A stretch of DNA of 64,000 nucleotides from Ligula intestinalis (taxonomy: Eukaryota; Platyhelminthes; Cestoda; Diphyllobothriidea; Diphyllobothriidae), in contig JAYGXS010000004.1 of assembly GCA_036362985.1 (NCBI GenBank), forward strand, positions 45,191,494 to 45,255,493. The letters run 5' to 3'. Shown piece after piece: positions 1 to 14,300 of this stretch (positions within the stretch are counted from its first letter, which is position 1; each line of letters starts with the position of its first letter). A model generated the notes under the pieces. The model worked only from the letters and a program-made list of their open reading frames with translations. It made no database searches and was not told where the DNA came from. The position numbers and the translations under genes were made by a program.

Positions 1-328
1 AGTAAATTTTTGTTTCAAATGAATAACTTTTGAAGGTTACTACCGCAGAGAGGAAAAATGTCCGCTTCAAGATCTAATCGGCTCCGGTATGTAAATGTCT
101 CAACTATAGAAATGGAGCACAGATCGTACTTAATTAAGTAGCCATTCATGGTCTTCTAAAGAGCCCAAAGGAATTACACTATCAACCTTAGAATCTTTCT
201 AAAATTTCAGCATTTTCAGGCTTACAGACTGAAACCTTGGGTTGTGCTGCTTACTGTTTTACTGTACTAAAATTCACATAGGAAAGTTAATTAGGACAGT
301 CGCGAACACAGTAGCTCATTCACACACA
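1..328 (+). promoter_or_regulatory. Upstream region of RNF113A with a splice-acceptor-like signal
   Basis: No coding sequence is recognised. A branch-like TACTAA at about 265-270 is followed by an AG at 280-281, 47 bases before the RNF113A ATG. The same layout precedes the next two genes, so this could be a trans-splice acceptor or simply a cis-splice site of a 5' UTR intron. No TATA box or other core promoter element was identified with any confidence. Confidence 0.35.
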
Positions 329-1707
<1,379 letters not shown>

Positions 1708-1822
1708 TTAATTTACCTGTACATGCCTATATTTTAATATAACATAAACAATAATCCCTTTATTTTGTGTTTTTTTTCGTTTTCCTGCATTTATCGTATA
1801 GTTTGAATTTGTTTAAGAACCA
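1708..1822 (+). promoter_or_regulatory. RNF113A-DPH4 intercistronic gap with trans-splice-like acceptor
   Basis: The 115-base gap holds a T-rich tract from about 1763 ending in the acceptor TCGTATAG, with AG at 1800-1801, only 21 bases before the DPH4 ATG. A pyrimidine tract plus AG immediately upstream of a start codon, so soon after the previous stop, is what spliced-leader addition in a flatworm polycistronic transcript looks like. No canonical AATAAA was seen for RNF113A. The trans-splicing reading is an inference. Confidence 0.5.
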
Positions 1823-2374
1823 ATGGACGATTTTTATCAATTATTTGGTTGTGAACCGAGCGACAACCTGCAAAATATACGATCGACGCTCCGAAAGGAG
1901 ATGCTTTTATGTCATCCTGATAAATGTCAATCTCTGTCAGTGGAAGAACAAAGAGAAAGGAGAGACCGCTATGATGTGCTCCATCGGGCGTGGAAGATTT
2001 TCGGTGCCGATGACAAACGCCGTCGTTATAATGCCCTTTTACTCCAAGCGAAATTGCAAGAAGACTCAGCTCAGCGCCCAATTCAAGCGGAAGTCCCGAT
2101 CTCCGACTTTTTAGGCGCAGCCGACATTGACTATAATTCTGTAGACCCAGAAGAAGTTTTTGAATACCCATGCCGTTGCGGTGGAGCTTATATTATTGAG
2201 GGTGTGGCCGTGCTTGGTCACATGCCTTTTGCTTGCTGTTGTCAGTGTTCGCTTGCTGTGAAGATAATATACTCAAGTTCTTCCAGAAATAAATCTCCCA
2301 ACTCTACTCCTCAAATAAATAATCACAGATGTGCTTGTCTTCTGAAACTGATTTGCTGTAATTTACTGTACTAA
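1823..2374 (+). CDS. DNAJC24: DPH4 / DNAJC24, J-domain zinc protein of diphthamide synthesis
   Basis: Uninterrupted frame of 183 residues beginning MDDFYQLFG. Residues 1-70 form a J domain with the diagnostic HPD at 31-33 (in LLCHPDKC) and the helix IV region ending in RRRYN. A DPH-type (CSL) zinc ribbon follows: C117-x-C119 paired with C139-x2-C142, with the usual EYPCRCGG and QCSL context. Family members deliver reduced iron to the radical enzyme Dph1-Dph2 and stimulate Hsp70 ATPase; function here is by homology. Human DNAJC24 is about 149 residues; this copy has an extra Ser/Asn/Cys-rich tail of some 33 residues after the ribbon, which could be real or the read-through of an unrecognised intron. 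The stop TAA at 2372-2374 overlaps a TACTAAC branch-point-like sequence used, probably, by the next gene. Confidence 0.93.
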   Translation: MDDFYQLFGCEPSDNLQNIRSTLRKEMLLCHPDKCQSLSVEEQRERRDRYDVLHRAWKIFGADDKRRRYNALLLQAKLQEDSAQRPIQAEVPISDFLGAADIDYNSVDPEEVFEYPCRCGGAYIIEGVAVLGHMPFACCCQCSLAVKIIYSSSSRNKSPNSTPQINNHRCACLLKLICCNLLY

Positions 2375-2398
2375 CGGCTGAAGTCGATCCGTGTTAAG
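2369..2398 (+). promoter_or_regulatory. Candidate trans-splice acceptor(s) for RPAP2
   Basis: A perfect TACTAAC at 2369-2375 overlaps the DPH4 stop codon. AG dinucleotides follow at 2382-2383 and 2397-2398. Exons beginning at 2384 or 2399 are both in phase 0 of the RPAP2 frame. The second AG has the more normal branch-to-acceptor distance. There is no in-frame ATG between either AG and the RPAP2 zinc domain region. Confidence 0.5.
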
Positions 2399-5300
2399 GA
2401 AAATAATAACAAGAAACCGCAGCATAATCAGGATGCAGCCAGTCCTTCGGAGGAGGAGTGTGCCCCTTTTCAGTTGCCTGCAGATGTGGCAAAAGAAACT
2501 ACAAAAAGGAAGGCAATATGCTTGAAAACCGCCCTTGCCATCGTTGAAAGATGTGGTCGAAATCCGATTACCCCCGAGATGGTTGCGAGCATAGTAAGTC
2601 TGCTCTCAATACTATACTTATTTTCCCTTTTGCTTTTAAGCTATTTGGATAGTTATATTTTTCCTCCCTCCTTCTCATTATGGTATCTTGAAATACACGC
2701 TATCCTTTCCACTAACTAGCAATCTATGCATGCTGCAGATATCCGAATTATTTTGTCATCGAACGCTAAGTATTCCAACGCCCTATCGTTGAGTCATGTT
2801 TGAATCTCAAGTGATACATACCGGGAGTTTGTTAAGGTGTGGGGAGAAATGTCGACAGAAATGGCTATGCCAGTCTCTATTGCCTTTGTCTCTACACATT
2901 TTCTGCTTATATGGTGGTTCGAATGTTGCAAGTATTGCTCACGGCTTACCTCATAGAGCTGGTGCAACATTCGTGACTTGCTCGTGGATAGTGTGGCAGC
3001 CGTGCGCTGCGTATACCACACACCCTCTCCCATCATATAGAATCTCTGATAACGACGCACCGGGTCAGCCTGTCTAGGTTCGCCGCACGCTTGTCCCTGC
3101 AGCATGTATCAGGCCTCTGTAAGCGTGACTAGGATCTCATATTAGTGCGAATGCCATAATGACATAATGAGCCTTTGTGACCTAACCCCTAGTCTTCCAA
3201 TAATTCCAAATTATTCTCACACGGACAGAGTTATACCGCCAGTTGGAAGCCTTCCAAGCCACGATGGTTAGTGCCTCAGATTTATCATATCAAGAAATGC
3301 ACTGATCTGTCGTAAAGATAGGTCCCTCAGTGTCGACCTCGTTTTCTCTTCATTACCGTATGCTCCAATCGGTTGTTTGAACCTGTCAAGCAACTGTTCA
3401 TGAGATGAAGTGACTGATAGCTAAAAATCCCTCCAGTGTGTACAGACACACGACTCAGTCTCCATTACACGTTCGCACTTCTCCAAACAAGATGAAAAAG
3501 AGGAGTCGCATTCATCGACTGAATTGTAGTAGTACTGACGTTTCAGAAACTTCATTCTGTATCAGTATCCTTAATTACACTATCAGAGTACTTGGTTTGC
3601 TGTTTCTGCTGGTCTTGCCACCTGGTCATATTGTAACCGTGTTCGACTTACGAACTCTGACTTGACTGCTAACTACCCTTAAAGCTCTCCGAGGCCAACA
3701 CTTCGTGAATTCGCGCGACCGTTATCCCCTTTGCGGCCTTTGGGTCTAAGCGCGTATTTTTGGCGTCCCTATGTCAGCTGGCGGACTGATCAGTCGTTGC
3801 TGCTCGTGCGAGTTGCCTTCGGCCTTGCGGACTTGCCTGTAAAGCAGTATTCTGCGCTGGTCATCTGTTCTCGAGCTGGTCCCTCCCCTCTTTTTCGCTT
3901 GCGTCGGCTGTTGGCTGTCCGATTGGCCTAGTACATGCTGCTTCGAGCCTTGTGCGTAGCGTGTGCTATGCAAAATGCAGTTTTCTAACTCGATTAACTA
4001 TGCCAGTCGAAGAAAAACTTTCTAGTAACATTCCAGACCACACATGCAGTTGCTTACATTTAAAACTGAGGTTCTGTGGCCACAGATAGTTTTTTTTAAA
4101 TTACCGTGCTAAACTACAGGATGTACAATTAGTCATTTCACCATTGCCATCCACTTTCCGAGAAGCGAAGCCTCCCGACTGGAACGAGAGCGAGACGAGA
4201 TCCGAGCGTGAGATGCAACTGACCAGTGTGTTGGCGAACTCAGCGGCTTGATAACCAAGACCGTCAATGACAAAAAACGCGAACTTTGGCGTGAAAAAGT
4301 TGCAGATTGTAATTTCCGCGGCAACGCAGCTACCACCTGGAAACTTCTACGCAATTTGACCAAGACCCGGGCTGACACACCCAACCAGTCTATTAGCTTC
4401 GCGGACGGCAAGTTCATCTCCAACAACGGTACGACCGCCGCGAAGATGAACAAGCTGTTCTCGCCCCGCTCTGCTCCCTGTCCCAAAAGCCAGCGCCCCC
4501 TCCTTCGCCTCCTCCATAAGGCCCCGCCTCCAGACATTTCCTTCTCGGCCGATGCTATCCTCACCGCCGTCAGGAAAACGAAAGTGCCGAAAGCCCTAGG
4601 ACCGGATGGCCTGGCTCTTATCCATTTGTGCCATATCGGCCCTAAGGTGGCTGCCTACCTAGCAGCCATTTTCAATCTTTTGCTGGCCAGTTCAATCATC
4701 CCCGATTGCTGGCGCCAGTCCACTATCATTCCCTTGGTCAAGGCTGGCAAGGGCCCCAGTGAAGCGACGTCCTATCGCCCGATCGCCCTCCTCAGTCCAC
4801 TGGCGAAAATGTTGCAACGACTTCTCCTTCCAATTCTGACGTCTGCAGCGGATCTGTCCAACCGCCAACATGGTTTCAGGTCGGGTCGCGGCACAACAAC
4901 GGCTCTTTTCGAGCTCAGCGACGCCATCCTCGAGGGCTTCAATCAACAGAAGCCCGCTTCGCGGACCGTGGCTGTCTCAATTGACCTGTCGCGAGCCTTT
5001 GACTGCGTCCGCCACGATCAGCTCCTGTAGGACTTGGTCTCCCTTAACGTCCCGACTGGCCTGATCCGATGGTTGGCGGCTTACATCCGTGGCTGCCACG
5101 ATCGTGTCCTTTTCCGTGGCGCTCTCTCCAAGCCCCGTAAGCAGACCTGTAGTGTTCCTCAAGGCTCTGTGCTCAGCCCGACGCTGTTCAAAATTTACAT
5201 GCGGGAACTCCCACTCCCTCCGGCACCCGCCAAAGTGGTATCATACGCGGATGATGTCACCATCTTCTGCCAGCACCATAACATTGATCAGGCTGCACAG

Positions 5301-8300
5301 GTCCTCTCGGAATTCGTGCCTAACATTGTGGACTACCTCACTCAGCACGGGATGTCGATCTCGGCTGCCAAGTCGTCCGTCACTGTTTTCAAACTGGATC
5401 TGGATATCATCGTCAACGGTGAGGCTTTACCGCTGGTCTGAAAGCCCAAGCTCCTCAGCGTTCGTTTAGATCCGCTCTTCATGTTCGCAGACCATGCGAG
5501 GGATGTCGCAAGCAAAGTGAGCAGGTGCACCAAGGTCCTCAAGGCTCTCGCGGGCACTTCCTGGGGGTGCGCGAAAGAGTTGCTGACGACCACATTCAAT
5601 ACAATGGCCAAGCCGCATCTCACCTATGCGGCATCAATCTGGTCTCCCACAATTAGCTCCTCCAGCCTCCGCCGCCTTCAGTCAGCACAGAATGGTGCCC
5701 TCCGCACGATCACGGGCTGCTATAAAATGTCGCCCATCGATCATCTTCATGCGGAGGTTTCTGTCCTGCAGGTCGCCGCACACAACAAACTCCTCGGCCA
5801 GCAGTTCTGGTGGATTTGTTCACAACCTGGGCATCCGAACCACCATCGTTGCAACGCTCTCGAGCCTAGCCGTAACGTTCGTACGTCTATCCGAGGTCTC
5901 CACAAGGCAGCTGTCGCCTCGTCTCTCTCAGACCTACCCGTTTATGGCTCCGCCATCAGGACAGGCTACCAGCGCCTTCACCAGAGAGCAGTTGTGGACG
6001 CAATATCCAGCTACCATTCCCCGGTCCACCTGGGTGGCTATCCACCTCCGATTGCCACCTCGGAACGTCATCTCCCACGGGTGACTCGTTGTACCGTGGC
6101 GCAGCTTCGCACTGGCTACTGCATGCTCCATGCCAGTACCAACACCGTCTGTACCCTTCTTCACCCGACTGCGGAGTCTCGCCGCATGACTGCCGTCACC
6201 TCTTCGTCTGCAGTTCCCGGCTAGGCACCCAACTCACCCCCGAGGACCTTTGGCTCAAGCCGGCCGAGGTCGCGGCTTTTCTCCGCCTCCCAACTGCACC
6301 CAGTTTGGACTCCGGCGGGAACCCCTGATCAAACATGGGCTACCAACCTACCAACTTTCCAAGAAATGCAAAACCTATATATTAGGAATAAATCCATTCC
6401 TATTTGTCGCAGGCGAAACTTTGTATCATCTGACATCTTTCCTCTCTATTCTTCGATTACGATTGATCCAGATAAGCGCCGTATCAATTACCTACTGCAG
6501 GCCTACATAATGGCTGTTCTTGTGAATATTCCGCCGCAACTTCAAGACCCCTTTCTAGAAACTAACCTATACCTTGCTAGGTTGATATTGTCCGTGACCA
6601 AAAGCTGCCCCTCTGGACCTACCAAAATCAGGCTTTCCTGTTTTAGCCGCTTGGCGAAAAAATGCACTTAATGAAACTGACCAGGGAGCTTTTACTGTTT
6701 AATTTTACTCGACGATTCGCATGCTTACCTTTTTTCGATATTCCTAAATACTCTACGTCAACAATGTTAAGCGTTTTGTTCCGCGGCCTGGGCGCCTGTT
6801 GTGTATGTGCATGAGATGGGTCTACCTTCAGGACGCCATCTTTTGAGGTATGCAGCTTGAGTTATCTGATCTCATCGTGGGTTTTATGCCGAGGATTATT
6901 TCCATTAGCTTGTGGAGTGTACTTGACTTCAAGCCACTTCATAGTTCGTCTATCCGACACTACTGCTTAGGGCATCCTCCGTACAAACTTACTTGCGGAC
7001 CACCATTCAAATAGCATCTAACCCTTTTCATTAACTTGTTTTTTTACTAGTCTGACTTCTTAGAATCATTCCCAGTGTGTTCGTACGTATTTGTTACTTT
7101 CAGCTTCCTTGGCTTGAACGAGAACAGTATGACGATATACCCGTAGAGCGCATTGCTTACGGAAACTGTGGATATCTGTTGTGTTCGAAACCGGTTGGGA
7201 GTCAGCTAAAGCAAACCTACCGCATATCAACCGCTTCCAGAAAGGTCTACGAAGTTGGCGACCGAAAGGTTTGTACCAGTGTTTTTATGGAAGCCTCTTT
7301 TGTCTTTTCTATCAAAAATTTAACTTTTGAGTTTTTAATTTTGTGGGGCAGTTGCGGTTGCAGTTTTGTCAGCGCGGTGACCACTGCAAGCAACTTGTGT
7401 TTGTCTGTATATTGTGTCTACTTGTATAATTTAAGTAGCTTTGTGCGCGGAATAACGCCGGCCTGTTTGAGGACGTCGGGGGGTTTACTATTTCTGATTT
7501 TACTAACCGTCGTCAGCCGGTCATATTCCAAACCCAAGCTTGCATAACTTGAGGCTCTTTCCCGGACTCCTTTGTCACTGAGCACTAGGTCGAACTTTCT
7601 ACCCTACTGTGTGATGTCCATTAGTATTGCCTATCGCAGCCGACATGACAATGTATCCACAGCTCAGTGATAGAACGTTTAAGTTCAAACATGTCCACTG
7701 ACCAAAAAGTCGTTGACCGAACCCTGCGTTGCTCAAATGTGAGTTTCCAATGGTTGAAGATGGCCAATAAGCCAGAACTGACCGCTCCGCTCATCTTTGC
7801 CGTGACCTTTCTCTGGTATCCTTGCTTGTCGCTACGGTACGCCACCGCCTGCGAGCTCTCCACGCTAAATTCTCAGGTTAAATAAAACAAACAATTTCTC
7901 TATCGTAACCAGACTGGTAAGCTCCTCTGATCACAGAAATTATATGTTGCATATGAACTGCTGAATGCCTTTCTTCTAGTACTTTTGTTCCGACTGGTGC
8001 TACCGCGCTTCTTGTTATCTCCGAAAACAAATACCAGCTGAACCGGCCTGGTGTCGTCCCCTGAATCAGGGTCCCATGGCAAACCTCAAATTCCTTCCAC
8101 CCACGGCGCACGGTCTTCCAGGAAAGAAGATACTTCACGGAATTCACCGTTTACGACTAGACGACTCGAAAGAGGAGTCTGGAAGCGAGGAATCCGACTC
8201 TGTTGACAACGACGGCGACCATTCAAGTTTGGACGAGAGTGAGGAAGATACGCCTGAAGATTCTGACGACGGTTTTAACAAAACCGCTTGGACTAAGACA

Positions 8301-11300
8301 CCTAAGGGTGTCAGTGGTAGCAAATCACAAGTGCGAAAAATGTGGAGCGAACCCTTTTCAGTACCAAAAACCATTAAAATTGTTGAACACAAACCTTCTT
8401 CAGTGGAATCATCACAGATTCTATCAAAGGAACATTTAACCGAGGCGCCACAGAAGCCTTCGGAGCCTACGGCTGACCTTGCTGATGTGGTCACCACCCG
8501 ATTATCTGAGTGGATCACGATTAAAGCCATCCAAACATTGGGGTCAGAGACTGAGCCAAGCGCTGCTGAACTCGAAAAGCAGCCTAAACCGGCAAAATTC
8601 GAGAAGGTGACCGCATTTCTCAAAGGATCTGACTCCTCGTCACTTGATCCGGAGTTCGACCCTGCTTCCGATTACCCGGTAAGATGTCCTCTGTCTTTTT
8701 AGCCTTTGGCCGTAGAATCTTAAACAATTAGCCTTTATAGTAGAGTTCTCGGAATATAAAGTTTCCAGGAAATGTATACCTACACATACTGTTCTTATGC
8801 CTTTTCAGGATCATCTTTTTGTATCAATTGATAGCTATCAAGCTAAATAATGAGGAACCGAAACAGATAACTGACTGCAACTCGTGTGCGTCTAGGGGCG
8901 GAGTATATCAACTGATTTCACTTCTGTCAGTTTGTTAAAAATCAACTGGCGGCTGCATCAAGGCACTATTCTAATGCCTTTGTGGCCTGCGCTCTGAACA
9001 CATAGATTTGACAATCACCGTCTGGTCCGGACACCGCGACTTTGTGTACAGTTTAGGAGTGTTTTACACGCCAACTCAATGAATCGGTGACAATGCAACA
9101 GAGTATCGTTGTGTCAAAATATGATATTAGCTACTGTGGCAGACACGCGTGTACCAATCAGTTAGAGGACTCACTCGTCCATCCATGGGGCCTTTGGAGC
9201 TCACACTCGAGCCTATGCCCTAAAGCGACTGATGATATAGGCAGAAGGACATTACTGTAAAAGACAAGGGAGACTTGGGTGGCCATTTGTGGCTTATCAG
9301 CTAGTCATACCCAGACCCAAGGGGTGTCCCGCCAAAAATCGGCAAAACAATAAACTGGAGGCTCAATGGTTAGGGCGTTTGACTCTGATCAGAGAGGTGG
9401 CGAGTTCGAGGCTTGGGTGGGAGAACCACTTGGGTCTGGGTATGACTGGCTGACGACGGCTAATAAGCCAGAAATGGCCATCTTAGTCTCCCTTGTCTTT
9501 TACAGTAATCTCCTTCTGCCTATATTAGCTACTAACTAACTGAGAATTGGTACCTCGTATCTGACTACAAAACAGTAAAAATAAATGTGGATAAGCATAT
9601 AAGTTTCTGTACACTGACAGTTTGGCCGTTGATTACATCCACTCTGTGTGCATCACACCAGGGTGAACGCGGGGACGATGACTCGCGCGCGAATGTGTTT
9701 AAATGAAGGGTAGTTTTGCGCGGCATCTACCAAAGTGCCTCTTATCCCACGCACTTGGACTGGGTGTCAAGACAGAGTGAAAGTGAGCTCGAGTTTAGAG
9801 GGCTTGCGTGGCGTGAGTCTCCGCCTAGGTGTGCCACCACCCCCACTATGTGGTAAATGTACCTATAACGGCTTACACAACCCTAGTACACAACCAAATT
9901 CTGGGTTCTGTAGACCTGCACCTTCAACCTGGGTCCTTTGGTCATAGAGTCTTCGAGCCCAGACCTCCACTAGTCAGATCAGGAGCTCTCGTCTTGTCGG
10001 CTGCCGTAAGAAGTATCCAGTCCAGTTTATCCGGACAACTTAGAACGATTCTGTTTCGTCTTGGAGCAGTAATCTGGAGCTCCTGCGATCCGCCGCATAA
10101 CTGAAAATCATCAACAAATGCTGCCATGGGAGAGACTGCAGTGGTCCTTTCTGGGGCGTTTGCTGTTGTCGGTTAGCTCTAACCCAGGCCCCAAGCGACT
10201 TTCTGATTATTGATTTCTGGTTGGTATGAGACCGTCTGTAAGGAATTGAAATTGAGAAGAGTGCAAAATCGCCCATCTTTTCGCCCTGCATTTAAGATAC
10301 GTCGATAAATGCCGCCTCCCCAAGAGCTGACATGATCATGTGCGGACTTTCAGTATCTCAGCCAGTACTATCTGATTAACTCTGTCATCTTCTTACCCTA
10401 GGTGATCGCAAGACACCGTCGTTGGAACAGTTAAGAATTCGGTACTTAGTCGTCTTGTTTCATCAACCTTAAAGGCCGCAAGTCAATTAAATTGTGCTAA
10501 CTGAAACATTTGACAACTTTTCACACCTGCATAGTCCCAACAAGCCATAGGTAGCCTTGGCCAGCTCTAGATTCTCTCAAACTCTGCCGCGATAAATTGA
10601 AAACAACTGTTCAATTCACCTGACGAGAATTGTTTGTAGTCTATTTTCAGCTAAAGTGACATTTAGGGAATTGCTCTAACTAGTGTACCGTCATCCCCTG
10701 TTACCTGCTTGCCATCCCGTTGTGTTATTTCGTACTCTCTCACTACCGCGATATTAGGTCAACGCAGTTTTTGTCTGTGTGTCCTCGTGCTGCATATGTT
10801 CCGTTCAGTCAAAGGTTCACGCAGAAAGTGACATAGGTCAATCCGGGCTCAACGTCGCTGCGCGCTGCCCTGTGTATCCGGGTCAGGACGTGTCCATACG
10901 TGTAGTTATCGTTCTTGTGGTTCTACCTGCTACGTTCTCACAAGGACTGCAATGGTTTTAATCAATAGCAATTCAGCCCTGATGACCTTTTTTTACTTCG
11001 CTTCCGCCTATACTCCACCACGTTAACACCCTCCTTCGTTTGGCTGTCGCTTTCTTGACAGTGAATTTCGCTTTGCTTTAAAGCAACCTTTGCATCAACA
11101 ACTGCTTATTAGCTTAAGCATTGTCCGCCTCCTACGGCCTGGTACCCAAAGTCTTGGCGGCTAAACTTAACGACTAAAGATAGTTGATGCGTCCCTTTTT
11201 TCTGCCCCACAAAGCTCGGTTCAGCGGTCATGCCTCTAGTGGACTCCGTCTCCCAGAATCAGTACCGTCTGCGTCTCCTACTGGAATCCCTTTCGCCTAG

Positions 11301-14300
11301 GTATGCACATTTTTACTTTGTCCTTTTTAATGTCCTCGGCGAAGTGTTATTCTATGTGTTTCTGGGTTGGTTAGGGGATGGAGCATGATGGAGCTCCTGT
11401 CATGAGCGCACGCTGTGGCCCCCATGTTATGATTACTCAGTAGTCTAACCGTTACCAAATGTGACAGTTCGACCGTCGATCTACACGATATCCCCCACAA
11501 GCTTCAGCCAGCTGTAAGCAGACGCAGTGGATTATGGGGAAAGTAGACTCGCCGTATCTACCTCACTCTCTCACCACTCCCACATCTGTGTATCCGATGT
11601 CAAGACAAGAGTCGAGAAGACCGTAGATAGGGAAGGGCGTAGGTGGCTGGCACTGCTAGCACTCCCATACGCTTACCAACGACACAACTTGCTTGATTGG
11701 CTCTCGTGGCGCGTGAGCGTCATAAAGGCTACATTACGAAGGAGCCATTGTAGCCTGACTCTCAGCTCACCAGTCAACCACTCCACACAACAAGACACGC
11801 ACTGGACTCTGACCTTGGTGTCCGAGTTATCCCATCAGTTGGCAACTCTCCAGGCCACGCCTTTAGGTGCACCGTGATAGCTTCAAGCGCGCCAGCTTGA
11901 TTCTAGTTAGGAAAGAAGCACGTTGAGGATCGACTTCACTCCCCCCCCCCTCCGCCAACAGCAACAGGCCACCGTCTAGCTGATCTGTCGCCTAAAATGG
12001 GATGGGCGCAGTGGCTGCCAGTGCCGGCAGATACGAAATTCATTGAGGCGTGGAGAAGTGCCGTACGGACATAATTGAGGCCGGCTAGATCAGTCATGAT
12101 CACAGCCATGACAAGTTCAAGTGCCAACAGACCCGTCGGCGTACACCAAAATTCACATAACCAGGATATTAGAAAGAGCCGGCGCTCCCTGACTACCAGT
12201 GTCACTCATCAGCCACTTCACATTGGACTGACGTCATGTCTGAGAAATGCCTCAGTTGGCAGTGCCAAAAAGGAAAACAGGTTGAAAATGAACGTTGTAA
12301 TGCAGGCTGTATGAAAGAAGAAACATAGGATGAGGAGAGAGAGAGAGAAGAGAGAGGAAGGGGATAAGAAAACGAACACACAGTTTACCTTTCAGTGGAG
12401 GTTAGCAAATATAGATATGACACCGACCATACCAATGGAGTACTTAGGTGGGAAATCAGCAGTTCCACCGTCGATTCCAACTATGTCCACCTAGTTCTCC
12501 AGAGCCCGGTACTTAATTACTTTTACTTGTTACGGCTGTGATCATGCCTGATCTAGCCGACCTCAATGATGTCACGAATGGTACCTCTCCGTGCGCGGCG
12601 ATTGGCGGCAGCGGATCTGGAAAGCTCCACCCAGTCTCTTCTCCGGTGACGGAGACCGAAGATAGAAGATCCAAGAACTGCTTCCATATCTTGATGGACG
12701 GTTTCCAGCCAAGTCTTCAGTTGCCCTCCTCTTCGACGTTTCCAGGTGGGCTGCGGCGCCGGCTTGAGGGCAGCATAGCTAAGCTCGTGGGGCGGACGAC
12801 GAAGAACATGTCCAAACCACCTCAGTCGCCTTTCTTGAATGGCCTGAGATATCCTCGTGATGCGATCGCAACGGGTGCGGACTGTCTCATTTGAGATGAA
12901 GCCGCTATACTTAACGCGCAGGATCGTCCTCAAGCACCGGTGGTCAAAGACCTTCAGTCTTCGTTCATCTTCAGCGCGCACAGCCCAGTGTGCTGCGGGA
13001 TCGGTGATTTACAGTTAGATTGTTTTACAGTGATAGTAGACTTTTGTTATATCTACCGTGCTTCTCTCCACTCACGCACCTGTGCCCGGTGTCAAGACAG
13101 AGTTAAGAAGACTAGAGGCAGAAACGGGCCTAGGCGGCTAGTGCCTGAGTCTGCACCTACGCGTGCCACTAACGCCCCTTCCCATGTTCGGCATTTTTTA
13201 TGGAAACGCAACCCAAATAACGCCTGATCTAGCCCAAGTGTTGATCCAGCGCATCTACCACGCGGCCCGTTGTTAGAAGGATTTCATGGTAACTCGCTCA
13301 TCGCTAATGTAGATTGTTGGCTTTACAGATTAAAAGATGCCCTCCTTATGTGGGTTTTAGATGACAGCTTCTATTGAACGGTATGTTGCAATACCTAAAG
13401 TAAGGGCAGTGCTTTATCCTACACTCGAACGTTTTTACCGAAGTTATCCGCCGCTTATCCAGCCCTGTAGGTATGGTTACTTTCAGGGCGAAGATGAGCA
13501 GCTCTCTTCTGAAGACTTTACTCCAATACAAGCGAGCATGCGAGTCCCAGGAAGTTATTGAGAAGAAGGGGACTCGATCGCTCAGGCGAATAACAGTATT
13601 GTCCCAGCGATTGAGTCGTCTTCTTCTTCTTCTCACTTTACTCGAAGTTCGCACGCTAATTTCCTCGGAAATTGAATAAGGCACTATGTTCAGTTTGTTT
13701 AATCTCTCTAATGGCGACCATGTCAATTCTTACTGTCAAAGTATTTCGCCTTTTAAAAGTTAACTCCAGATACTGCAGCTATCACGTCTAGTCCTGAAAA
13801 TGGCATCGCTTTTGAAGCACAGTGAGAACAATTTTAAAATAACACTCGGTACTGTGTTTTCCATCTTTACCTCGCTTAAAGTGCTGTTATTAAACAGCTG
13901 TTTGTAGCAATATTTCCCCACAGTTAGAGTATTTTTATTATTTCCCTTATTAAGCAAGCATACTCGATGAATATGCAGTACCTAATGCAAATTGTCTTCT
14001 ATATTTATCGATATCGTTTGTCTGTCGGGTCACCTTGTGGGCGATTATCTGGTCGTGATATCTGCCGCTAGGGGACTGCGCCACTTTGGTGTGAGACACG
14101 AATCAGGTCCATTTCACTGTCAGTAGTCCTCATCCATACAACTGTTGGTTTGCGGAAGTTGCTTCGTCTTGCCCGTTTACCCGATTCTCGCGAGTTTTTG
14201 AGCTCATCAATGTATTTAATCTGATGCGGAAGTTTCCACAGCCAGCGATATATATGAGACTTTGTGCAAAAGCGTGATTGGCTAAAAGGCCTGAACAACT

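Noticed and set aside
7269..7547. Open read-through of RPAP2 exon 2 and a FCQRGDHC stretch as the second zinc pair
   Set aside because: The spacing is C-x5-C, not C-x3-C, and the exon at 7,980 starts FCSDWC exactly as in the family with good splice sites.
10401..10470. Possible extra RPAP2 exon after TTACCCTAG
   Set aside because: In the required phase it meets a stop within 11 codons; the other phase would not join the neighbouring exons.
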